Source: Pampus argenteus | Lineage: Eukaryota > Chordata > Actinopteri > Scombriformes > Stromateidae | Length of the DNA: 64,000 nucleotides | Direction: 5' to 3' | NCBI GenBank assembly: GCA_036937835.1 | Contig: CM072868.1 | Location: forward strand, 9,463,001-9,527,000 | In this document: positions 50,601-60,400 of the stretch, in pieces | Position numbering within the stretch: the stretch's first letter is position 1 | Layout: each line of letters starts with the position of its first letter | Program-made: the position numbers and the translations under genes | The notes under the pieces: generated by a model | Database searches by the model: none | Told to the model about the DNA's origin: nothing | The model's input: only the letters and a program-made list of their open reading frames with translations

Positions 50601-52572
50601 TCAGCACTGATATAAATAAAAAAAAAAGTTTTTGAAACTAAATATTCTCTCTCCCTTTAGACACCAACGAGTGTGAAATGAATATATGCGTCCACGCCCG
50701 CTCTTGTCGCAATCTGATCGGTGGATACCTGTGTGACTGCTTTCCTGGGTGGACGGGTTCAAACTGTGACATCAGTGAGTATAAGCCTTATACTCGTTGT
50801 TCACTTGTTGCTTGAAGCAGACACACAGTTCAGATATAGCTCCCCCCGTCAGTGTGTCAAGTCTCTTTAACTTTAACTTTGTTTACTGCAGGTTATATAT
50901 TATATTATATATTAATTATATATTAATTCTGGTTTCTCTGGATTCTAGGGAACAGCAGCTGTCAGGGTTTGTGTTTGAATGGCGGACGTTGTGAGGTAAG
51001 AGTTTCACACTCTGTCTCATTTGCCTGTCGTCTCTGTATATCAGCTCTCTTTTTTTTCCTCCTGCGCTCTCTTTCCACTGTGTCGACTTCTTTTTTATTG
51101 TTCTCTTATCTGGTCAGTATAATGAGAAACTCTAAAACAACTTAGGGAAACAATGTTTTTGAAAGTGAGTCATAATTAAATATATAAAACGTCCAAGACA
51201 TTTCTGACCTTCTTCACAAAATAAAACCGCTTAATAATTATGCATCAAAATGTGAGCAGTATTTATTCTCAAATGGACAAATTTGTCATTGTCAGTGACA
51301 GATCCATGACATGCATCCTCTTTCCCTTTCCAATGCCCTTTCTGGATATAAAAATACACACAACACTGTGATTATATTGTTATTTAGCAATTTACACTGT
51401 CTCACAAAGGACCAGATGTCTGGATCCAGATGCTTGTGCCCACCTGGTTTCTCTGGAAAATACTGCCAAATCAGCCCGAGTCCTTGTGACAGTGCCCCCT
51501 GTCTGCACGGAGGACAGTGTGTGGAGAAGGATGGACGGACGGTCACCTGCAACTGTCCCGTAGGATATTCAGGAATCTTCTGTGAGGTTAGAGAACCTTC
51601 ATGGATGTTATATTAGCTTAATGCTGGACAATTAAAACATCGTGATGACGCACATACACAAAACTAAATGGATATGAATGGTTCAATATAATAGAATATG
51701 TTTTGAAAATAGCTCTAAACTGCTTGTGCTTGACTTCAAGTGTCAAACTCTGCACATTTTAAGTGGAGGAGGACTTCAAATGTCCTAAACAGGCGTCTTA
51801 TATACTTGAATTGATGACTAGAATTAGTATCTTAACAATATTGTATTAATAGATTTGTTCTTGAATTAAATTAGTTCTTTCTGTTATTTTAGGTAGTGTT
51901 GGATTTGTGCAATCCCAACCCCTGCCAGCAGGGGGTTCCCTGTCACAGCACAGAGGGCAGGTACATGTGTGCCTGTCCTGAGGGTTACTATGGTAATGAG
52001 TGCATGAGCCTCAAAAACCCCTGCATTGGTCCAAACTGTCCAGGTAAGAGAAATATGTTTGTGTCTAAAAAAAGGTCTAATTATTGTTATTGTTATTATT
52101 ATTATTATTTATCTTTACCTCCTCGTCTCCAGGTGCTGTGTCTGACACGACTCACGGGGGCGTCAGCTTCTACATAGTGCTTGTGGGAGTTTTGGCTTTA
52201 GTGACGATCAGTGGGTGTGCGGCCTGCGCCTTTGTCCTCTCCCACCTCCATCAAAAGCGGAAAAAGCAGCAAGCTGTCCCACAGGAAGAAGGCATCAACA
52301 ACCAGAGGGAGTTTGTCAACCTCATCAGAAACGTGGACCGTCCTGTGCCCCTTCTGCCCCCCGCCGCCCCGCTCGCTCACACACACACAGCCCCCGCCCC
52401 TGTCTCACGGTGCTATGAAGAGATTGAACTCACCCTCCCGCCTTCCCCCGCCCCCTCACACCCCTCCCCGGTGCTAAAGCCAGCCCACGCCCCCAAACTG
52501 GACATTTCAAACCGTGAGAGGGAGAAGTTGAACCGATTCCACTGCACAGACAACCAGGAACTGGAGGTCTGA
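19039..52572 (+). CDS. Short Jagged-type Notch ligand, 14 coding exons, 729 aa
   Basis: A single-pass membrane ligand of the DSL family, which activates Notch on neighbouring cells. Exons: 19039-19119, 23544-23876, 39036-39093, 42480-42728, 43946-44006, 44542-44672, 45337-45456, 45884-45997, 47836-47949, 50661-50774, 50949-50995, 51410-51586, 51893-52043, 52133-52572; all GT-AG and in phase. Order: signal peptide (TVIFLVALTIQLQ), MNNL domain (MFELQIHHFQN; CLKEYQARV; IPFKYAWP), DSL domain (about 196-238, CNKFCRTRDDFFGHF), nine EGF repeats plus the start of a tenth, membrane segment (about 594-622), basic stop-transfer (HQKRKKQQ), and a proline-rich tail of about 107 residues ending ELEV. MNNL, DSL (DDFFGHF, GWMGPEC) and EGF1-3 are Jagged-like, not Delta-like. 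Exon lengths 61, 131, 120, 114, 114, 114, 47 and 151 match JAG1 exons 5-11 and 13 as I recall them. Jagged EGF11-16 and the cysteine-rich region are absent. It fits neither jag1 nor jag2 (about 1,200 aa), so I give no symbol. Confidence 0.9.
21821..21860. repeat. (GT)20 microsatellite
   Basis: An uninterrupted GT dinucleotide run in intron 1 of the Jagged-like gene; likely length-polymorphic. Confidence 0.95.
22795..23110. repeat. Dispersed teleost-type repeat fragment, copy A
   Basis: This piece shares a diverged core with 30935-31130: a TGTATA/TGTACA-AAAGATGGACG-like segment, then GTGTGA, a GGTTTACACTGGACC/GATTTGCATTGGAGCC box and TTTGAAGC(C/A)CAGAG. It resembles a short repeat often seen in fish introns. 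Identification is by eye. Confidence 0.4.
24455..24670. repeat. Teleost interspersed repeat fragment
   Basis: It contains GGCTGAAATATCTCAACAAC, ATTCATGGTCCCCAGAGGA and GTGCTAGCATGCTAAACTAA, phrases typical of a high-copy fish repeat. Identified from familiarity; copy boundaries are approximate. Confidence 0.55.
30935..31130. repeat. Dispersed teleost-type repeat fragment, copy B
   Basis: A diverged relative of the fragment at 22795-23110, including ACTGTGTACAAAGATGGACG and TTGCATTGGAGCCAGTTTGA. Boundaries are approximate. Confidence 0.4.
31945..32270. repeat. Interspersed repeat fragment (CAGTGGTGGAAA start)
   Basis: It begins with CAGTGGTGGAAA and later contains AGCAGTAAAGTACTACTTAT and CTTACTTGAATGCAGGAC-like text, resembling a common fish element with GTGGTGGAAAGTAAC ends. 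A related internal stretch (CACCCTGCAGATTTATTTG) occurs at about 36775-36815. Confidence 0.4.
34617..34653. repeat. Perfect 15-bp hairpin with 7-nt loop
   Basis: GATGCAGATAATGTG (34617-34631) is followed by a 7-nt spacer and its exact reverse complement at 34639-34653. It lies in intron 2 of the Jagged-like gene. The stem is too short for a typical microRNA precursor. Confidence 0.8.
39094..42479 (+). other. Jagged-like gene intron 3 (3.4 kb)
   Basis: It holds (CA)n at 39440-39464, CA-rich blocks at about 41443-41482 and 41661-41692, and a 62-bp near-perfect palindrome at 40247-40308. No exon is seen. Confidence 0.6.
40247..40308. repeat. 62-bp near-perfect palindrome
   Basis: Pairing position i with 80555 minus i gives 28 complementary pairs out of 31, with no spacer. 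The arms start CATTATATGTACACATC on the left and mirror it on the right; the centre is TATCTGTGTACAGATA. It may be a cruciform-forming remnant or a tiny foldback element. Confidence 0.85.
44095..44402. repeat. Teleost interspersed repeat, intron 5 of the Jagged-like gene
   Basis: It contains GGAGCTGACCAATCAGAACA, TGTAAATCATGCAGAGATAT and a GAGCCCCAGA segment followed by ATATGTCTCCTTTAA, the recognisable order of a common fish MITE/SINE-like repeat. A short related tail occurs near 35075-35120. Boundaries are approximate. Confidence 0.5.
46020..47835 (+). other. Jagged-like gene intron 8 (rest of 45998-47835)
   Basis: It holds a (GT)n microsatellite at about 46186-46212, a fragment of the GCAACTA-type MITE near 46371-46430 and an AATTG pentanucleotide array at about 46503-46546. 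No exon is seen. Confidence 0.55.
46503..46546. repeat. AATTG pentanucleotide tandem array
   Basis: Six to seven successive copies of AATTG/AAATT type units, the last five identical (AATTG), in intron 8 of the Jagged-like gene. Confidence 0.85.
47950..50660 (+). other. Jagged-like gene intron 9 (2.7 kb)
   Basis: AT-rich, particularly 48040-48450, with (CA)n runs near 49288 and 49492. No exon or clear mobile element is recognised. An open frame at 49377-49781 crosses a CA repeat and has no domain. Confidence 0.55.
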
Positions 52573-53460
52573 GCTTTCGGATCAATTTTGTCTTATATTA
52601 TTTTTGCGTCCTTCGCACTCTCTCACTCACAGGGCCCTGTTTCCAGTTTGTGGCACCATTGCAGTTAATAAAATGGGGTGACCCTGTGTGACCTTTATGT
52701 GCTCAGATCAGTACATCAGACACCTGAGGAACAAAGGCTGCTACAGTAACTAGGACTATGTTGTCAAGTTTTAATGTGTTTTGATGGCTGATATGAGCGA
52801 CTATGAGAAGCAGCAAGCACACAATGTTTAACTGTAAGACTCCTCATGACTCTTGAATTAATCTGAAGACTTAAAGACTCACCTTGGAGTGCCTGAAATA
52901 CTGTCAAAGAGGAAAATGAATCATGGACGATCACCTACTGACTGGTGTTCAGACCTTCATTTCCATTTCGGGCTGACAGATCGATGAATGGATGCGTATT
53001 TAACACTCAGTGTGTTTCTGTGTTTGTGTTTGTATGTGTGTGTGTGTGAGAGAGTGAAAGAGAGAGAATGTATATTAAGGGATATTATTGTGGGGGGAGA
53101 AAAGGACATAACCAAACTTTACTGAACCACTGAGTTGTCCTATTGAGTAAAGAAAAATAAAAGAGAGTGCACACTCCGATCAAAAGGCTTTTCAGCCTTA
53201 TAAAACTGATTTTAAACTATACACTGTTGCCTGTACTGTCTCTGTAATACTACAGTTTGTCAAAGATGTATGATTTTTTTCATACCCGTGTGTAAAATAG
53301 CTTTTGTTTTGTACATAAATATATTGTACATATTGATGCCCTTTTTGTACTGTGGTTTGGTCTAAGAATATCACTGTACTTTGCTCTTTTTGTCTCATTT
53401 CACTTTCCATTTGGAGCAACCAGCACATGTGGATTGTAATAAAAGTGCATTTACTAACTG
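52573..53460 (+). other. 3' UTR of the Jagged-like gene
   Basis: The stop codon at 52570-52572 is followed by about 870 bp of untranslated sequence with a (GT)/(GA) run at about 53036-53070. A canonical AATAAA at 53438-53443 is the probable polyadenylation signal; AATAAA at about 53155-53160 is an earlier candidate. Confidence 0.6.
53438..53443 (+). terminator. Probable polyadenylation signal of the Jagged-like gene
   Basis: AATAAA about 865 bp after the stop codon, preceded by an AT-rich 3' UTR (TGTACATAAATATATTGTAC region) and the last canonical signal before the intergenic region. Confidence 0.55.
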
Positions 53461-55560
53461 TATTTTAATTTATTACTGCCTATAATCATAAATCAGTAGA
53501 GCTTAGGTCTCCCAGTTGCTGCTATAATCTTTCACTACAGTTTTTGCAAGCAAGAGTAAAGCTAGCTCAATTGTCCCAATCCGACCTGTTTCTATTATTT
53601 ACATCTTTACATCTGTAAAATTTATGTTGTTCACCAAGCAGTCCTCAAATATGCAAAATGTTATTTTAAACTCTCAAAGAGCTTCCACAGTTCACATATA
53701 AATACCAAATATTTCAGGCTGAATTTTGTGGAAATGTGTAAATAATGCAGAAAGGATTTTTTTGAAATGATGTAGCCATTAAAAAGGTTATCTGCGATAA
53801 TATGAGGATCAATCTTTGTTTCTCGACCGACAGTGTTTTGCTGTTCACATACAGTTGAATCTGGCGCTAAAAAGACTATTGTTGAGAGATATGAACTTGA
53901 TTTGACTAATTTTCATATAAACTGCTTTTGCACAGAAGGAGGAGACAGTTGATTTTGGCCCCATATCTTACATTGTAAGAGCATTATGAATCTTCTGATG
54001 GTCAGTGTGAACAGGAGGAATGATTACAGCAGGAAAAACGTGTCAAAGTTCATTTGGGCACTCAACTTTTGTTTTTTTTTGTTTTAAGACAGACTTGAAA
54101 AATTGTGAACACGTCCCTTAACAGTGAATTAAGAGAAAATTAAGAGGGGAAATCAATGTTTGAAAGGTTACACAGGTAAGTGTAGTTAGGAAAAAGATGA
54201 AGCAGTACCCGGCACACTTAGATAGAGACAATCAAGATCACATGTCAAAAGATTAATAAAAGTAGTCTTTGCGAGAGAGAGTGAAGAGCCTCTCCCCCTT
54301 TGTGATAAGTTTTCTTTTCATATTTCATAATGGAGCACATGGCCCACAGTCATTAGGAGTAGGTCAGTGGGTCACTGCTGTATGAATAAGGTCTCTCTCT
54401 CTCTCTCTCTCTCCCTATCTGACTCACATTCAAAAACAATGATGTTGACAGTGCCAAGGAAAAAAAAAAAAAGGAAAACCACTTGACTGTCTCTCTTCCT
54501 CGAGAACTGTTGCTGGAAAGCTGCTATTAAACAAAAGAAGCTAGTGTAAACACCGACTTTTAGTTTGTATTTTTACTAATACTTTAGGCTTAACAAAAAC
54601 TGATCACATATATCCAAAACATATACCTGTTATTGTATGTCATCTTAAACCCATTACCCAAAGACTTGTGTCTTTAAATGATAACTTCAGCGAGAGTGTG
54701 TGAAAGGAAGGGGCTTGTGTGCCAGGGCTTTGTAAAGTGACTACAAGGTCACAGCAGTGACAGTTAATGGGCAAATGGATGTGACAAATGTGACCTTTGA
54801 CCCGTGCAAACAGCGTCAGACTGGAAATGGATGCTGGCTTCCTGTCACCACCCTGCTCAGGAGGAAATGTAGGAAGTAGAGTATACACACACACATGCAC
54901 ACACACACACTACAATATGTATATGACCCTTTTTACACCTGCTGTGCGCCCCAGGATGTCAGACATCAGCCCGGAGATTAGAAAGTTTACATTCATCGAG
55001 AGGTTGCTGTCCAAAGACCTTGAAGTTCCAAACATATATAATATATTAGTAAGAAGATAGAGGTTTCTTCTGTTACATCCAAAGTGTTGACAGTGATGGA
55101 GCTCATGCTTGCATGTATGTTTGTTCCCTCCAGGTTTGAAGCCATGACCTTGGGTCAAGGCTAGACTAGACCGTTGAGGCTGGTTTTTATGTTTTTGCCA
55201 GTTCTTCTTTGAAACCTTAAGCAGCCTGAAAAGAAGCTCATTCTTTTTTTTGTCCTGAACTCTCCTGACAGTCAGTGGGTAATAGTACAAATACAGGATA
55301 ATGTGGGATTTAAGAAGTGTTTGACTTGTCACTGGGGATCAATGTTTCAACTTGTATACAAGGCCTATAGCACATGAAATATACTTTTATAATGAATCCT
55401 CATTTGAAAGGACGTTTTGAGGAAATTCAGTTAATCTGGGGTGATACAATGAATTCATAGTCATAAAACAGTAATTTGAAAGCTGTGAACATCTGCCCTG
55501 TTATACAGGGACATCTTGTGGCCACAGCATGAATTTAAAATGCATCACAACACTCCAGTC
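53461..55560. other. Intergenic region upstream of CLASRP
   Basis: No gene is seen. It contains a (CT)n run at 54391-54412, a poly-A tract near 54460-54475 and CA repeats at about 54885-54910. Open frames on both strands lack domains. Confidence 0.55.
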
Positions 55561-55569
55561 CAGTAGGCG

Positions 55570-55707
55570 GCGGTGTGCAAACTGCCGCGAAAACACGAAG
55601 AAGAAGAAAAGAAGGAGACGAAGTAGAAGAAGACGTAGAAGGCGTGTGACTATCGCATTTAGCTGATCGATAACAACCTCAGTGTGTGTTGGTGATCAGT
55701 AAAACAG
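55570..55707 (+). promoter_or_regulatory. clasrp: Probable CLASRP 5' non-coding exon and promoter edge
   Basis: A GAAGAAG-rich stretch ends at ACAG followed by a GTACAC donor at 55708. It contains the CTGCCGC...CACGAAGAAGAAG motif also found at the ACTMAP 5' end. It lies 1.8 kb upstream of the first coding exon, whose acceptor (CTCTGCAG near 57435-57442) shows that an upstream non-coding exon must exist. Placement is tentative. Confidence 0.4.
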
Positions 55708-55811
55708 GTACACAATTTCATTTAAAATGATACTTTGTATACCTGCATTTAAAGTTAGAATGAATGAGGGTTATTTGTAACGTGTACATTAGATCAAGCT
55801 AGGAGCCAGTC

Positions 55812-55850
55812 TATGCTATGCTATGCTAGGCTAGGCTAGGCTAGGCTAGG
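55812..55850. repeat. CTATG/CTAGG pentanucleotide tandem array
   Basis: About three CTATG units run directly into about five CTAGG units, a single-base variant of the same 5-bp repeat, in probable CLASRP intron 1. Confidence 0.85.
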
Positions 55851-57442
55851 CACGGCGCCCCTCGGGCTGCATGCGCAATCAGGTCGTCATATATGCTAAC
55901 AAACATCTTACAACTTACTTCTGTTCATGCCAACATATGTTAGAGTGAGGTTCAAGTGATTAGATTTAATATTTTCCAAGTTAGTAACACGACTGGCTTG
56001 ATAACATTGTTACTTTACAATTATTGACAGACAGCAGCTACGATCGACGTTAAGATGACCTCCACGCAGCCTCAAATAGGATCATTTCATTTGATATAAT
56101 ACAAACTTTTATCGTCATCAGCAGAGTGCAAAAGTTGATTTCATGTAATGTTTCTAAATATCACGTCTGTGACGTTGTTGGCCTCTTGCAGCTTCAGCAA
56201 CACGAACTAGTGTTTATTGTTGCAGGCAAGTAAGCCTAAAACATGTCAAATATGTCCAAAAACACGAAGACACATGTAGCCCACATTAACAAGTGTAGAA
56301 ATATCCCTAAATCAAGTACAAGGGATTTGCCTTGTTGTTGTGGTGTATAAGAGTCAAAATATACACAAAATTAAAAGGTAATCCTAAATATTATAAAAAT
56401 AATTTGCAATAAATATATGCCTAAATATTTATAATATATTGTCTAAGTGAGAAGAGCAATGAAATGTACAAAATATTGACCAGGAGTAAACAATATGCAA
56501 ATAATAATAATACAAGTTAATGTGATGAGCTAAGTTGGATCAAAGATCACAGATATGCAAATATTAGTAGTTAGGGTGAATTGACAAGGAAAAGTAGAGA
56601 GAATAAAATGTCATTAGACTACAGAAATATAATAGTATATTGATTTTCCATGTTAATACATAAAGTATTTCCAAAATTAATATGTAAACCGAAGATAAAT
56701 AATAGTAATACATCGTTTACACTTACATAGAGCACATTATTAGAAACACCATACTAATACTGGGTAGTAGGTGTGACTGTACACAAAATTCACAGTTCTG
56801 TACGTTGGTGTACGTGTAGCACAGCAGAGAAAACGACAACAGAAAATTTAAAAAATTTTGTCATTTTTTATTTTAAAAAAAAAGTAAACATCCCACTATG
56901 CCTCACTGGCCATAAATATTACTAAAACAGTTTAGTTGTGCTGCAGTAGACAGAAAACGACTTCTTCTGTTTTGTCAAAGCAGTCAGGACACCTGCTGAC
57001 AGCTGTTTTTTTGCTGATTTATGGTCGCTCAGAACAGTTGCACGATACTGCAGCACAGAAAGGGTAAACACACATGCAAAGTTGATGTAGAAATGGTGTC
57101 ACTGTCTCCACCACTGTCTCCACAACATACAGTAGTTTAAACGAGACAGCGCTGACAAAATTTGAGGGATTCTTTCAAAATGATTGAAATAACTGCTGTT
57201 GCGTTATTATGCAAGACATGACGTGGAACAAGTCAGAAGTTATGTGCCGTAATTTCTCAGATGAGCTGTTTGAGAGGCTTGTCTCATCTTAAAATTTATG
57301 AAGAATGTAATCCTTTGTACATCCGTCGATGGTCTCATCTTCTACCTTCATGGTCATTGATTTCCACTTCTCATGCGTTTTTTTTTTTTCTTCTGCTTTC
57401 TCTCTCTCCCCCTCATGTGTCTTTCCTCCTTGCCTCTCTGCA
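55851..57442. other. AT-rich probable CLASRP intron 1
   Basis: The stretch 56230-56720 is strongly AT-rich, with ATGCAAATA and AATATTTATAATATATT phrases that may belong to an old repeat. No exon is recognised before the polypyrimidine tract and acceptor that precede the first coding exon. Confidence 0.45.
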
Positions 57443-57484
57443 GCAGCCGTGCCCCGCCGCGCCCCCACCCCCAGCGGAGCCGTC

Positions 57485-60400
57485 ATGTGGCAGGAGGCCC
57501 GCAAACACGAGCGCAAGCTCCGTGGCATGATGGTAGACTACAAGCGCCGAGGCGAGCGCCGACGAGAGTACTACGAGAAGATAGTAAGAAACGCTGTCAT
57601 CTAGCTAAGCTGTCATTCTTGCATATTATTGCCGCTGCACTGAAGCTCTTTGACAACAAGTCTCAGATCTCATTGTCTGGGTTGGAAGTTTTTGTTTAGT
57701 TGTGTAAATGGAGCCTAAATTTGGCCTGAGATGACAGATGAATGTAGTTAACTCTGATGTAAGCAGCAGCGTTTAGCAGCACTCTGAATATTAAAGGGCA
57801 TAATTTTGTGAGCTGAGTTCTGCTTTAAACACATCACCATCATGCATGTTTCCTAAATTGTCTTTCTAGTTTAAAGGGTTAGTGTTTCGTTATCGTCTTT
57901 TCACTGCCTCTCCTTTTTGTCTCTGCAGAAAAAAGATCCAGCTCAGTTTCTTCAGGTTCATGGCCGAGCCTACAAGATCCACCTCGATCCTGCCGTGGCT
58001 CTGGCTGCAGAGAGTCCCATTAACATGTGAGAAAACACACTAGACACGGGACTCTTGATTCTAATTCTTGCTGTCACACTGTACTGTTGCAGGTCTTTGA
58101 TCAGAGTTTACTGGAAGCTTTATAAAGTGCTGTAGTGTGTGTTGCTTGAGCTTGATGCTACACTTTTGTTGATGTTAGATAATGGGTGTGTGTTGTGTTC
58201 TTAGTATTTATAAAAATACTGAAAACTGGTTATTACGTTAATAAATAAAGATAACTACAAGGTAGTGTGTCTTTGTACTGCACTGTGTTCTGGCGGTTGG
58301 GTTCAGCTTTTGTTCTTCTGTCAACATACCTTGATTTTAATCTGAGAGTCAACTCAGACTCTTAGAAGATTTTATGCAGTTTTATGTTAATACTTTTTGT
58401 GTGCGTTTGTTGTTTTATTTACCCATCTCTTAAACCTACTACATATACAAGATATCACATAAATCAGATGCTGAGTGCATGTGGGATCTTGGTGTTCTTT
58501 TTTTTTTTTACCTCTTCCTCTTGTCTGAAGGATGCCATGGCAAGGAGATGCCAATAACATGATCGACAGATTTGATGTAAGGGCTCATCTGGACTACATC
58601 CCCACCTACACGCCTCCACTTCTCACTACATCGTAAGTCTGAAAACTACTTCGAGCCACATTTAACCTTCTGCTGTGACCTTTTGATGATGTTTAATTTA
58701 TTATTATTATTATTAATAATAATAAACTGTTTGGAGAGCATTGATTTGTCCTCCACAGATTATTGTACTTGTTTACATCTCACTGGTTTCTCAAAGTGAG
58801 GCATCGGCCTCTCTTTAGGGGCATATATGTTAAGTGAGACCAGGCTGAATAGACAGACATAGATGATATTTTGACTTTTCAAACTCAGGTGTATCATGCA
58901 GTAAAGTGATCTATACCTTTTTAAAAACAGATTAAAAAAAACAAAAAAACAACCCCTAAACATTACAGCCTTTATGAAGGCAGGATGTATTGCAGAGTTG
59001 TTAGTTGTTTGCCTAATAACCTGATAACTGAGAATAACTCTTAGTTTGTCCTTCTAAATCACTTCTTAGTCAGATGTTTTAGCCTCACTTAGAAGCCAAA
59101 CATGCTAAACGTGGTGAGACTGGACGAAGTGGTAAATGTGAAAATCTTCTGCTCTGTTTTATTCAGAACCCCAGAGCAGGAGATGGAGGAGAGGAAATGC
59201 AATTATGAACGCTACAGAGGCCTTGTGCAAAATGACTTCGCCAACAGTGAGTATTTTACTTACAGAAGTTCATGTCAGCAGTCGATTGCATACATCAACA
59301 GTTGGCTTCATGGTGCAACACTGTCAAGTCCTAATATAACCCCTGTTACTGTTATTATTTCACAATAGTCTGCTAACCTGCCCTCAGTGGATATATTTTG
59401 CAGTTGTGTTGTGCTCTTAAACTCCCTGCTGTTCCCCTGCAGTCTCTGAGGAGCAGTGTTTATACCAGATCTACCTGGATGAGCTCTACGGTGGCCTGCA
59501 GAAACCAAATGAGGACGAGAAGAAAAGGTGTGTAATGTCAAAGTTAAAGTGGCTGTGTCATTCCCACTAAATCCCTGACTCTTACAGTACGTTTTACTGC
59601 AACTATATGTTGATTAAACTTTCCCTTTGTGCAGACTGGCTGAGAAAAAAGCCACCATAGGTTACACCTATGAAGACAGCACTGTGACAGAGCCCGAGCC
59701 CCAGTCGGACAAAGATGAAGACAATTCAGAGAACAGTGAATCCGAAGAGGATGAGGGCATCCCGGATATTGGTGAGGAAATGGGTTTGGTACTGATGAGA
59801 TTTACACATTAGATTTACCCATGCAGAAATATGCATTCTTCCTTTTAAATAAAACACCCAAGAATGATTTTTTGATTTAAAAGATCATTAGTTTTAAAGA
59901 AACCAGAAACACACCCGATACACCTTGATATACTATATGTAGACATAATTATTGTCATTAAGACAGTTTTTCTTGTTTACATTAAGCCTATGAATTGCTA
60001 TGAATTGAGTATCTTAAAATGCAAATCTTGTCTTTTTAAATAAATTTTAATTATCAGTATGAGGATAAATTTTCTTTTGAAATGTTGTTGTGTCAGAAAG
60101 ATGAGCATCATGTATTCTGTGTGTTTGTGCAGATGTGGAGGTTGATGTTGATGAGCTGAACCAGGAACAGGTGTTGGATCTCAACAAAATGGCGACACCA
60201 TATGGAATGGCTGAAGGCGACTTTGTCAGGTAACATTTCAGTGGATCACGTCAACACGTCTCAAATGTCACACAGAGCAAAGGCATGAACGCAAGTTTGC
60301 AAAATACAATAATTACTGGTTGTTGTTCCTATGATTAAGACTTACTCGATGTAAGTGGATTCTGCTTTTAACTATTACACCCAGCAGATAACAAAACTAA

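Noticed and set aside
52084..52132. Leucine-rich stretch before the Jagged-like membrane exon as a signal peptide of a separate gene
   Set aside because: It is the translated polypyrimidine tract of intron 13; a proper acceptor (CTCCAG) follows at 52132 and the downstream exon joins exon 13 in phase.
19039..52572. Naming the Notch ligand deltaC or dll3
   Set aside because: Size and human 19q13 location suggested it, but the MNNL, DSL and early EGF sequence and the exon lengths are Jagged-type; Delta DSL and EGF1-2 signatures are absent.
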